DNA of 34,164 bases. Origin: Phytoactinopolyspora halotolerans (lineage in GTDB: Bacteria; Actinomycetota; Actinomycetes; Jiangellales; Jiangellaceae). The notes beneath the pieces are model-generated. The model was not told where the DNA came from. It saw only the letters and a program-made list of their open reading frames with translations, and searched no databases. The stretch's first letter is position 1. Every line of letters starts with the position of its first letter. The translations under genes were made by a program, and so were the position numbers. This document shows, piece by piece, positions 7,952 through 14,618 of this stretch. The stretch is from assembly GCF_010550675.1 (NCBI RefSeq), contig NZ_JAAGOA010000039.1, positions 1 through 34,164 on the forward strand, in the 5' to 3' direction.

Positions 7952-8283
7952 CTCGCCGCGACCAGCAACGCCTGTACGACATCACAACGGCCATCGACAC
8001 CATCCGCCAGCATGTGAACAGAGGCGACCTCAGCGACGGATTGATCTTCGACGCTGTACGTGTACGGCTCATCGAAATAGGTGAGGCAGTCAAGGCACTA
8101 CCGAACGACTTGCTCGAACACGAACCCGGGGTTCCCTGGTCTGAGGTCGCGGGAATGCGCGATCGCCTAGCCCATCATTACTTCGACACGTCACACGCCA
8201 TCCTTCAAGCGACAGTGGAACACGATCTACCCGAACTCGAGCAAGCCGTGCAGCGGCTCCAGGCCCACGTCGACGATGACTAG
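7948..8283 (+). CDS. hepT: HepT-like HEPN ribonuclease toxin
   Basis: A 111-residue helical HEPN protein, the normal size for HepT. The catalytic RX4HXY motif is intact: Arg71, His76 and Tyr78 within MRDRLAHHYFD. HepT toxins are HEPN RNases, and the tyrosine of this motif is the known site of AMPylation by MntA, so both halves of the system look functional. The helix around LIEIGEAVKALP and the later PWSEVAGMRD are also typical. It overlaps the antitoxin gene by four bases. Downstream lies the first copy of the dispersed hairpin repeat, which may act as terminator. Confidence 0.93.
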   Translation: MTRRDQQRLYDITTAIDTIRQHVNRGDLSDGLIFDAVRVRLIEIGEAVKALPNDLLEHEPGVPWSEVAGMRDRLAHHYFDTSHAILQATVEHDLPELEQAVQRLQAHVDDD

Positions 8284-8290
8284 GACAGTC

Positions 8291-8445
8291 GCGCTGTCGA
8301 CGCACGACCTTTCGGTGGGCATGTCCGGAGTTGACCGCGCACGACGCACCAGGCACTGCCGGCGACGGAACGAAGTTGCGGTCGCGATCACGACCGCGAT
8401 GCATGCCTGTTGACGAGCATCACCTCGGGTGTTTGCAGAGTGCGA
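8291..8445. repeat. 155-bp duplicated element, copy 1 (contains hairpin repeat 1)
   Basis: Matches 11372-11526 over exactly the same length with about 18 differences by hand alignment (about 88% identity). It runs from just after the hepT stop into the last 26 bases of the convergent XRE-cupin gene, so it includes that gene's final codons (VALCKHPR and stop). Confidence 0.8.
8368..8406 (+). repeat. Dispersed hairpin repeat, copy 1
   Basis: The stem GCGGTCG/CGACCGC spans 8378-8397 around a six-base CGATCA loop, with flanks GAACGAAG before and ATGCATGC after. It lies between convergent genes. Relative to the GTGGTCG/CGACCAC form, the second stem pair has changed on both sides (T-A to C-G), so pairing is kept. 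Confidence 0.75.
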
Positions 8446-9007
8446 CGAGGTAGCGGCAGGGCTTCGGCGTCGAGTTGATGAACGTGCGCGACGCCGGGTC
8501 ACCGAGCTGGAGACAATCGCCGGGACCGAGGTGGTGGACATCGTCGTCTTCATGGAGTTCAAGATGCCCCTCGAGCATCCACAGCTGCCGATGGATGGAC
8601 GCGTGCGTGTCGGCGATCATGGCGAGGTGCGTCCCCGGCGGCAGCTCCACCTCAACCAACTCCAGCGGGCCGTTGCCCGGCGGCGACACCGCACGTCGCC
8701 GGTAGCCGCTGTCGGGATCGCTCCACACCGGCTGCTCATCCGCACGAGCCAGACGACGGCCGTTGCCCTCGGCGTGCGCGATGAGCTCAGACAGCGTGAG
8801 CTCCAGCGCGGCAGCCAGCCTCGCCAGCAGTGCCGCCGTAGGTTGCACGTCGCCGCGCTCGATCTTGCCGATCATCGCCCTCGAGACGCCGGAACGTTCG
8901 GCCAGCACGCTCACCGACAGGCCGCGCGCCGTCCGCGTGTGATGGACCGTCGCCGCAAGCCGTGTGTTGAGATCGTCGTCACTCACGCTTGTCACTATAG
9001 CGTCCAT
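8420..9007 (-). CDS. XRE-family regulator with cupin-like domain
   Basis: 195 residues from the ATG at 9007. An N-terminal helix-turn-helix (about 20-75: HTRTARGLSVSVLAERSG, then RAMIGKIERGDVQPTAALLA) is followed by a cupin-like domain (about 110-190: LVEVELPPGTHLAMIADTHA, then LWMLEGHLELHEDDD). Two in-frame leaderless starts are possible: ATG 9007 and GTG 8986, each exactly seven bases after a TATAGT. It is divergent from a GNAT acetyltransferase 19 bases away, and the arrangement suggests that it controls that gene. The last codons lie inside a duplicated 155-bp element. Confidence 0.9.
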   Translation of the reverse strand: MDAIVTSVSDDDLNTRLAATVHHTRTARGLSVSVLAERSGVSRAMIGKIERGDVQPTAALLARLAAALELTLSELIAHAEGNGRRLARADEQPVWSDPDSGYRRRAVSPPGNGPLELVEVELPPGTHLAMIADTHASIHRQLWMLEGHLELHEDDDVHHLGPGDCLQLGDPASRTFINSTPKPCRYLVALCKHPR

Positions 9008-9020
9008 TATGGCTACTATA
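8994..9020. promoter_or_regulatory. Overlapping divergent leaderless promoters
   Basis: On the minus strand TATAGT occurs at 9020-9015 (seven bases before ATG 9007) and again at 8999-8994 (seven bases before GTG 8986). On the plus strand TACTAT (9014-9019) is seven bases before the GNAT ATG at 9027. The opposed -10 boxes use nearly the same bases, so only one direction can be opened at a time. Confidence 0.6.
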
Positions 9021-9026
9021 TGAGCC

Positions 9027-9566
9027 ATGATGGACCTGGTGATCCGCGATGCCACCGAGGACGACGCAGCGGCCTGCGCGGCGATCTATGCACCATATGT
9101 GACCGACACGGCGATCAGCTTCGAGCTCGAGCCGCCGACCGCCGACGAGATGGCCGAGCGCATCACCGCCGCCAACAAGGATCACGCCTGGCTCGTGGCC
9201 GAGGACGCCGGCCGCACCATCGGCTATGCGTACGCCACGACCTTCTCCGCGCGCGCCGCGTACCGGTGGTCCTGCACGACGAGCATTTACCTCGAACTCG
9301 GCCGTCACCGCAAGGGCGTCGGCCGCACGTTGTACCAGGCGCTACTGGATCGACTGACGGATCTGGGCTATCGGCAGGCCCTGGCCGGTATGACCCTCCC
9401 CAACGACGCCAGCGCCGGACTCCACCGCGCCCTCGGCTTCGAGCCTGTCGGAACCTACCGCCAGGTCGGTTGGAAGTACGGCCAGTGGCGCGACGTCGCC
9501 TGGACCCAGAAGACCCTCCCCACCACCGACGGCCCGCCACGACCCACCAACGGGACCGTTGTTTGA
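9027..9566 (+). CDS. GNAT acetyltransferase, phosphinothricin-acetyltransferase type
   Basis: 179 residues, the usual size of the Pat/Bar-like branch. It opens MMDLVIRDATEDDAAACAAI and has YAPYVTDTAISFELEPP, characteristic of this branch. The acetyl-CoA loop is RHRKGVGRTLYQAL, and the C-terminal LHRALGFEPVGTYRQVGWKYG is the conserved end. Members acetylate phosphinothricin, methionine sulfone or similar amino-acid analogues; the true substrate here is not known. Probably leaderless and controlled by the divergent XRE-cupin regulator. Confidence 0.92.
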   Translation: MMDLVIRDATEDDAAACAAIYAPYVTDTAISFELEPPTADEMAERITAANKDHAWLVAEDAGRTIGYAYATTFSARAAYRWSCTTSIYLELGRHRKGVGRTLYQALLDRLTDLGYRQALAGMTLPNDASAGLHRALGFEPVGTYRQVGWKYGQWRDVAWTQKTLPTTDGPPRPTNGTVV

Positions 9567-9770
9567 CCTTTCGATCCACGACCGCGGGCTGTCACCAGTG
9601 CGATTGATCTTCTCGAACGCGCGCTTCTTGGGGCATCTGGCCTCTCCGTCACACATCACGGCGATCCATTAGTCTCCAGCCACACGAGAAGAGGCATCGG
9701 ACCGGCACTGTGGCGAGATATGGGTGAGCACGAGCTGACGAGCCCGGGCGGCCATCCGTACACTATGCCC

Positions 9771-10943
9771 ATGCCGTCCGGGGCGATCGACAGGTTCCTC
9801 GGCCGCTGGTCTGTCTCCGGCCGGGCGATCGACGTTGTCCGTCGCGGCGACGAGGTCATCGTCACCATCTTGGGCATACCCGAGGAGTTCTCCCCGCGCC
9901 TCGTCCACGATGCCGCAGACCCCGCGGCAGGGATCCTCCGGGGCGGCCACCTCGACGGCACCACAATCCGCGTGCTCGACGACGACGGTACGGACAGACT
10001 GATCGTTGGCGACGTTCTCAGCTTCCCGCGCTGGAACGACGACTCCCCCGTATCACCGGTCATGACGCACCTGATGCCTCCACCGGATGTGGATCCAGCG
10101 ACCGAAGCCTCGTATCGGGCGATGCTGCACGACACCCTCTCCGCGAACGGTGCCGTCGTCGAGCCCGTCGCCGGCATCGACGTCGGTGCCTGGGTCCACT
10201 GGCTCACGCAGCAAGACACGGTCCTGTTCCACGGGTCGCAGAACGGAGACATCGAGGCGCTGGCACCTCGGCGCACGTCGTACGAGATCAACAACCAGGC
10301 CGGGCGAGGCAACCTGGCGGCCGTATATGCGACACACGCAGGTCTCTGGGCGATGTGGTTCTCCATCATCGATCGAAGCAGGGTGCGCGGATCGATCCGC
10401 AGCGGCGCCGAGGAGCACGTCCGGCCAGACGGCGTTCGCTTGCCTGCGTACTACTTCTCGCTCAACCATCGCCAACTTGCCGACCCACCGTTGAGCGACG
10501 GCTGGCTCTACCTGCTACCCCGGGACACGTTCGAGCGGCAACCCCTGTTCCCCGGCGGCTCGCCCTCACCCGAGTGGTGCAGCCGGCACACGGTACGTCC
10601 GCTGGCCCGCATTCCCATCCGGCCGCATGACTTCCCGTTGCTGGACCGCATCGGCGGCCACGACGACAGCGAGCTCCTCCGGTATCACGAACTGGTCGAC
10701 GTGATACGCGAGAACACCGAGCACGCAACGGCCACGTCTGACGGCGTGGTGCTGCGGCTCGTATGGAGTCCGACGCTCGCGGATATCATCGACGAATACA
10801 TGGTGCTCAGCCGCGCGATGATGCCCGACATCTCGCGCACGCTCCAGCACGACGGGCAAGACTCGGCATACCTGCATCTGCAGACCACGCCGGAACTGGC
10901 CGTCATGCTGCACAACAGCTTCCACGACCTTATGGCCGGATGA
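9771..10943 (+). CDS. Uncharacterised two-domain protein
   Basis: About 390 residues. I do not recognise a named family. The N-terminal part (to about residue 85) is strand-rich and starts with FLGRWSVSG, resembling a small lipocalin-like barrel with its G-x-W motif. From about 145 onward a second domain begins VLFHGSQNGDIEALAPRR, followed by AVYATHAGLWAMWFSIIDR, a pattern reminiscent of ADP-ribosyltransferase-like folds, though no full catalytic set is visible. The start is uncertain: TACACT lies six bases before ATG 9771, with a -35-like CTGACG 18 bases further up, while in-frame ATGs at 9720 and 9765 are alternatives. Codon bias supports the whole frame. Confidence 0.75.
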   Translation: MPSGAIDRFLGRWSVSGRAIDVVRRGDEVIVTILGIPEEFSPRLVHDAADPAAGILRGGHLDGTTIRVLDDDGTDRLIVGDVLSFPRWNDDSPVSPVMTHLMPPPDVDPATEASYRAMLHDTLSANGAVVEPVAGIDVGAWVHWLTQQDTVLFHGSQNGDIEALAPRRTSYEINNQAGRGNLAAVYATHAGLWAMWFSIIDRSRVRGSIRSGAEEHVRPDGVRLPAYYFSLNHRQLADPPLSDGWLYLLPRDTFERQPLFPGGSPSPEWCSRHTVRPLARIPIRPHDFPLLDRIGGHDDSELLRYHELVDVIRENTEHATATSDGVVLRLVWSPTLADIIDEYMVLSRAMMPDISRTLQHDGQDSAYLHLQTTPELAVMLHNSFHDLMAG

Positions 10944-11101
10944 TTCGCCACAGCCCGCCCGACCCCGAAGCCGGCTTTATCACGCTCATGCCGACGACCG
11001 GACGATCGTCTCCGATGCGCCGATGGATCTGGGGAATCACCTTGGGAAGCCGAAATCGCCACGTCGCGCCCGGTCATTCTTTCCACTAAGAAACGATCCA
11101 T

Positions 11102-11341
11102 GAGGCCGACTATCGTGTCCGCCGGGCCGGGGCCGACGAGCAGCTCACTCCGTCGTCGAGTTCGCGCCTGATCGACGTCAATCTCGACCCGCCGTTTCCG
11201 AACGGCGGTCGGTTCCGCGCGGTTCAGATGCTTGCCGACTCGGCGTTCGTCGACCGTTTCCAGCCGCGCGTCGTATCGACGTCTTGGGCCGTCGCGTGGG
11301 TGGCGGCTGGTCGACGCGCAGCCTACGTCACGGATGAATAG
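11102..11341 (+). pseudogene. Inositol monophosphatase family remnant
   Basis: An 80-codon frame with good coding bias and no start. It reads SRLIDVNLDPPFPN, then FRAVQMLADSAFVDRF, then VVSTSWAVAWVAAGRRAAYV, strongly resembling the middle-to-late region of actinobacterial inositol-monophosphatase-type proteins. It ends at TAG exactly where family members continue with a T-D-G-x-x-R-D-S-V-like stretch. The upstream catalytic D-P-I/L-D-G-T region and the C-terminal part are missing, so this is a decayed fragment. Confidence 0.7.
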
Positions 11342-11371
11342 GGCTGCCGTCGCGCCGCCGCCGCTGCCCTT

Positions 11372-11526
11372 GCGCTGTCTACGCACGACCTTCAGTGGGC
11401 GTGTCCGGAGTCGACCACGTACGACACACCATGCACTGCAGGTGACGGAACGACGTTGCGGTCACGATCACGACCGCGATGCATGCTCGTTGACGAGCGT
11501 CACCTCGTGTGTGTGCAGAGTGCGAT
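11372..11526. repeat. 155-bp duplicated element, copy 2 (contains hairpin repeat 2)
   Basis: Second copy of 8291-8445. On the minus strand its right end reads IALCTHTR then stop, matching the last residues (VALCKHPR, stop) of the XRE-cupin gene at copy 1, with an in-frame stop just before. It therefore carries a piece of a paralogous gene end. It lies 30 bases after the inositol-monophosphatase remnant. Confidence 0.8.
11449..11488 (+). repeat. Dispersed hairpin repeat, copy 2
   Basis: The stem GCGGTCA/CGACCGC spans 11459-11478 with one mispair; flanks are GAACGACG and ATGCATGCTCG. Embedded in the 155-bp element, between convergent genes. Confidence 0.75.
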
Positions 11527-11645
11527 AAATCACCTCGCCTCGCTGGACAGCTCCGGTTGAAAGCCAATCCACCCCGAGCGCGCACCTCGCTCACTCGTAC
11601 GCGCGCCTACGCTTAGGGCGTCTGTCTGCAGCGAACGGTTCAGAT

Positions 11646-12719
11646 CTAGCCCAGCAAGTCCAGGCAAAGCTCGAGCCCTAGCAAACCCAGGCAGGGCGAC
11701 TCGGGTTCGGGCTCTGGCTCCGGTGATGGTTCAGGCGAAGGCTCCGGCTCAGGCTCCGGCGAAGGCTCCGGTTCCGGTTCAGGCGAAGGCTCCGGCTCCG
11801 GATCTGGGTCAGGCTCCGGCTCCGGATCAGGCGAAGGCTCCGGTTCCTGCTCTTCTGGTTCCCGTTCAGGCGACTCCGGCCCTGGCGGCCGCTTGCGCGT
11901 ATCGTCCTGGTCCTCTGGTGATGTCCGTTCCTGTTCCGGCGCGTTCAAGCCCGGGTCCGGCGACGTCGTTCCACCGGACGTCTCGTCGTCGGACGCTCCA
12001 GTCGGGACGCCGGCGGATGCCCCACCAGACGTGGCCGACGACGACCGGGCGACATCTTGAGTGGGAGCGTCTCCGGGCGCGTCCTCAGGATCGGAACCGC
12101 CATCCGGTATAGGCACGCCTTCAGAAGCGCGCATGCCTTCAGCAGCGGGCGCGACTCCGGCGATGGCCGCCGACGGATCACCCGGAAACGCGATCCCGAG
12201 AGCCGCTTCGTTCCCTGGCTGTGAAGGCAGCAGAGAAGCAGACCCGGTCACAACCATCGGCAGCGCGATAACAGCAGCAAAGCGCATGATCCTGGACGGA
12301 CTGTGCGCAGGTACCCACCTCCTGACCAGCGCAGGCATCACGGCTGCAATCGAGCGCCCAGCGACCCCATTGCCAGAGGCCACATTTCCGGCGGCCGCTA
12401 TGCCCGCGGCGTCCGCCTCGGCGATGGAAGGCCCGTCCGCCGGTGCCGGGACATCGGGAACCTCCGGCAGCGACGCTCCGGACATCGCCACAACGGTCTC
12501 ATCGGGCGCGAAGCGATGGACCGTCCGGTACCCGCTGGGATAGACCGTGGCCACCGTCAGGGCATGTTCGCTGTCTCGCGCCCGGTCCATCAACACACGG
12601 ATGACGGCGACGTTGGTCGTGGCTTCTACGACTGGGTCAGGACTATCTCCGATGAAGAGGGTGACGGCTCCTGCGTCGTCGACCTCGATTCTGGCGTCTG
12701 TCGCATAGTTCTCGGTCAC
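11646..12719 (-). CDS. Single-pass membrane protein with long Pro/Glu-rich tail, unknown function
   Basis: 357 residues from the GTG at 12719. Residues 1-80 form a small globular domain ([19 protein letters not shown], then [16 protein letters not shown]). Residues 80-140 are an Ala/Pro-rich linker. One membrane segment lies at about 144-163 ([17 protein letters not shown]). The remaining ~190 residues are disordered and acidic, ending in P-E/P-D repeats (about 11700-11880 in DNA), then a hydrophobic tail [14 protein letters not shown] with Cys residues. The topology suggests a cytoplasmic N-domain with an exported wall-spanning tail. The longer frame to 12827 has no better start. No family recognised. 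Confidence 0.75.
   Translation of the reverse strand: MTENYATDARIEVDDAGAVTLFIGDSPDPVVEATTNVAVIRVLMDRARDSEHALTVATVYPSGYRTVHRFAPDETVVAMSGASLPEVPDVPAPADGPSIAEADAAGIAAAGNVASGNGVAGRSIAAVMPALVRRWVPAHSPSRIMRFAAVIALPMVVTGSASLLPSQPGNEAALGIAFPGDPSAAIAGVAPAAEGMRASEGVPIPDGGSDPEDAPGDAPTQDVARSSSATSGGASAGVPTGASDDETSGGTTSPDPGLNAPEQERTSPEDQDDTRKRPPGPESPEREPEEQEPEPSPDPEPEPDPDPEPEPSPEPEPEPSPEPEPEPSPEPSPEPEPEPESPCLGLLGLELCLDLLG
11700..11880. repeat. Imperfect short-period repeats encoding Pro/Glu tail
   Basis: Repeated GGCTCCGG and GGTTCAGGCGAAG-like units, in steps of 6 and 18 bases, encode the EPEPSPEP-type tail of the membrane protein gene on the minus strand. Such tracts change length easily by slippage. 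Confidence 0.75.
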
Positions 12720-12933
12720 AGCTGCCCCCCGCGAGCTGTTGACTACGTTGTTCTTGCAACCAAGCGGACGATATGCGACTTTCGTACCGTTGTACACCCC
12801 TTTGGCAAGCCCTCTCGCCGCGATCATCAGGCCGCCGACCTATCCGATCCTGCAATGCGGTTCGACGATCGCGAGGGCAGCTCCGCCGGAGGGCCCCGGT
12901 ACGCCAAGATGCGGCGCGCGACGCTCCGCGAAC

Positions 12934-12970
12934 GAACGACATCGTGGTCGCGATCACGACCACGATTCAT
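12934..12970 (+). repeat. Dispersed hairpin repeat, copy 3
   Basis: The stem GTGGTCG/CGACCAC spans 12944-12963, extended by ATC/GAT to ten pairs; flanks are GAACGACATC and CGATTCAT. This is the best match to the consensus. Confidence 0.8.
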
Positions 12971-13091
12971 TTCCCTTCGCTGCGGCAGGCGACGGCTACC
13001 CACTTCCTGCACGAGCATCACCGGCTCAGCCGTGTCATGACCGTGGTTTGCAGGATCGGCAACCGCGGACTACGCGCCGTTTCGACGCCAT

Positions 13092-13126
13092 CATGAGGTG
13101 TACGTTTCAGGCATGAGGTGTACGTT
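13092..13126 (+). repeat. Two direct repeats with 20-bp period
   Basis: CATGAGGTGTACGTT occurs at 13092-13106 and 13112-13126. A 20-base period puts both copies on nearly the same helix face, as in tandem regulator sites. It lies 62 bases before the small gene at 13188. Confidence 0.6.
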
Positions 13127-13187
13127 CGGGCCTCCTGCGCACGAGTGACAACTTCCGCGCTGTGGCAGGGAGAAATGGCCTTCTTTG

Positions 13188-13448
13188 ATGCGGATTACGG
13201 GATGGGGCTTCGCATCGGAATCGGAGACAGTCTGCCTGAGCGACGGTCGCACCCTGCTACGTATCCAGGCGCGACGCGACGGTCGGCTGCGCGCCGAGAC
13301 GCGGTTCGCCCTGGGTCATCACGTCGCCCTGACCGTGCGCTGCAGCACGTGGTGGGACTGGCACTTCGGCCACCGAGAGGGCCTGCCCGCCCTCGCCGAC
13401 CACGTCCGCGCCGCCGTATCCCGAGCCCACCCGCACCGTGCGTCGTAG
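13188..13448 (+). CDS. Small hypothetical protein
   Basis: 86 residues with strong third-position GC bias, so probably real. It reads MRITGWGFASESETVCLSDG, then RLRAETRFALGHHVALTVR, then WWDWHFGHREGLPALADHVR. No family recognised. The mixture of strands and one final helix, with a Trp/His-rich segment (STWWDWHFGH), suggests a compact alpha/beta fold. The ATG at 13188 follows a TTG; no clear ribosome-binding site is present. An overlapping frame beginning with ATG 13175 has worse codon bias and is rejected. Confidence 0.6.
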   Translation: MRITGWGFASESETVCLSDGRTLLRIQARRDGRLRAETRFALGHHVALTVRCSTWWDWHFGHREGLPALADHVRAAVSRAHPHRAS

Positions 13449-13505
13449 CGGCGAAGACAGGCGTCGGGGCACACGAAATCAGCGGAAGTCAACCCGAGGG
13501 ACACC

Positions 13506-13877
13506 TCACCCCTTCAGGACCGCCCACGCAAGTATCTTGTCGAGCCGGCGGATGTCCACCTTCTTGTCGAGCTTCACCTTGATGTGGCCCGCCCGAGTCC
13601 ACAGTTCCAGCTCCGCGTTGACGTCGAACAGCTTGCCCGCATTCTCCGACGACCACATATTGATCGAGCTGTACGGAAGTGAGTAGATCTCGACCTTCTT
13701 GCCGGTCATGCCCTGGGCGTCCCGGACGATGAGCCGCTTGGTCGTGAAGACCGCGCTGTCGCGGAACGTCTTGTATGCGGCAACGGCCTGCTCGCCGTCG
13801 ATGAGCAATTCGTTGACGTCATCGGGAATCGGAATCTCCTGGACCAAGGTCCACGACGTGATGGCTGCGGTCTCCAC
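13506..13877 (-). CDS. Bacterial PH-domain protein (YvbH/bPH-like)
   Basis: 123 residues from the GTG at 13877, chosen because AAGGAG lies seven to eight bases upstream. The sequence EQAVAAYKTFRDSAVFTTKR, then LIVRDAQGMTGKKVEIYSLP, then YSSINMWSSENAGKL, is the standard bacterial pleckstrin-homology pattern, with a C-terminal helix DIRRLDKILAWAVLKG. Such proteins form ring-like oligomers; their role is mostly unknown. No operon partner: neighbours on either side are transcribed from the other strand. Confidence 0.88.
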   Translation of the reverse strand: METAAITSWTLVQEIPIPDDVNELLIDGEQAVAAYKTFRDSAVFTTKRLIVRDAQGMTGKKVEIYSLPYSSINMWSSENAGKLFDVNAELELWTRAGHIKVKLDKKVDIRRLDKILAWAVLKG

Positions 13878-14013
13878 GAACTCTCTCCTTCGACGACGGT
13901 TCAACCAGAGCGCACGTGCTCCGGTGGCGCTTGGACGACCCTCATCGTGCCTCAGACCCTCGACACATCTCCCCTGGCGATCCCGACCGGCGCCAACCGT
14001 GGACGGCGCGAGC

Positions 14014-14050
14014 GAACGACACTGCGGTCGCGATCACGACCACGATGCAC
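14014..14050 (+). repeat. Dispersed hairpin repeat, copy 4
   Basis: The stem GCGGTCG/CGACCAC (14024-14043) has one mispair; flanks are GAACGACACT and GATGCAC. It lies about 40 bases upstream of the UPF0158 start. About 70 bases downstream of the hairpin also resemble the flank of copy 3. Confidence 0.75.
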
Positions 14051-14087
14051 TTCCTTCGTCATGGCAGGCACCGGCTACGGTGGTCGC

Positions 14088-14567
14088 ATGCACGAGCTGA
14101 ATCGCTATGACCTGGGCGAGATCGCCACGGCGCTGCAGGATCAGACCTACGACGAACACCGGTGGCTGATCAACCCTGAGACCGGGGAGATCGTGTTCTG
14201 GACCTCTGATACCGGCATCGATGGCGAGAACCCTGTCGACCTCGACGAGCTGGACGAGCTGGACCTCATCGGCATCGACCCGTTGCCTTCGTACATCTGG
14301 TACCAGGACATGGTCGACTTCACCGAACAGGTCAGCGACGAACAGGCGCAGCGCAGGCTGGTTCGCGCCCTCGACGGCAACGGCGCCTTCCGGAGATTCA
14401 GACGCGAACTGCACGAGGAGTATCCGCACCTGCTGGACGCCTGGCACGCGTTCCGCGACGGCCGGGCAGAACGTCGAGCCGTCGAGTGGCTCGCCGACAA
14501 CTCACTCATCGCCGAAGAAGCGGCTACCCGCTTCCTGCACGAGCATCCCGACCCCGCCGTGCCATAA
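14088..14567 (+). CDS. UPF0158 family protein
   Basis: 159 residues, single-domain. Family features: IATALQDQTYDEHRWLINPE, then TGEIVFW; a central LPSYIWYQDMVDFTEQVSD; then the RALDGNGAFRRFRRELHEEY segment, and ADNSLIAEEAATRFLHEH at the end. The biochemical function of the family is unknown. The start ATG 14088 is chosen over upstream frames because the region before it is the hairpin repeat. Hairpin copies 4 and 5 bracket the gene in the same orientation. Confidence 0.88.
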   Translation: MHELNRYDLGEIATALQDQTYDEHRWLINPETGEIVFWTSDTGIDGENPVDLDELDELDLIGIDPLPSYIWYQDMVDFTEQVSDEQAQRRLVRALDGNGAFRRFRRELHEEYPHLLDAWHAFRDGRAERRAVEWLADNSLIAEEAATRFLHEHPDPAVP

Positions 14568-14580
14568 CCCATCCGCAAGC

Positions 14581-14618
14581 GAACGACATTGCGGTCGCGA
14601 TCACGACCGCACTGTATG
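14581..14618 (+). repeat. Dispersed hairpin repeat, copy 5
   Basis: The stem GCGGTCG/CGACCGC spans 14591-14610 (paired T-A to C-G change again); the left flank is GAACGACATT. The convergent protease gene ends inside it: its last codons and stop (14601-14603) come from the repeat. It separates two convergent genes and is a likely bidirectional terminator. Confidence 0.8.

Larger units (their letters stand above)
10944..11645. other. 700-bp region of gene debris and repeats
   Basis: Between two convergent genes. It contains the inositol-monophosphatase remnant (11102-11341) and the second copy of the 155-bp element (11372-11526). 10944-11101 and 11527-11645 hold nothing I recognise. Confidence 0.6.
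12720..13187. other. Intergenic region with hairpin repeat 3, gene scraps and a tandem direct repeat
   Basis: Upstream of two divergent genes. 12836-12933 has coding-like codon bias on the plus strand ([16 protein letters not shown]) without a start and stops at the hairpin repeat; it may be a scrap of an unknown gene. 12993-13019 is 26/27 identical to the end of the UPF0158 gene. 13092-13126 holds a 15-bp direct repeat. Confidence 0.5.

Noticed and set aside
12303-13040. 245-codon plus-strand open frame
   Set aside because: Mostly antisense to the Pro/Glu-tailed membrane protein gene; only 12836-12933 has plausible coding bias and that ends at a hairpin.
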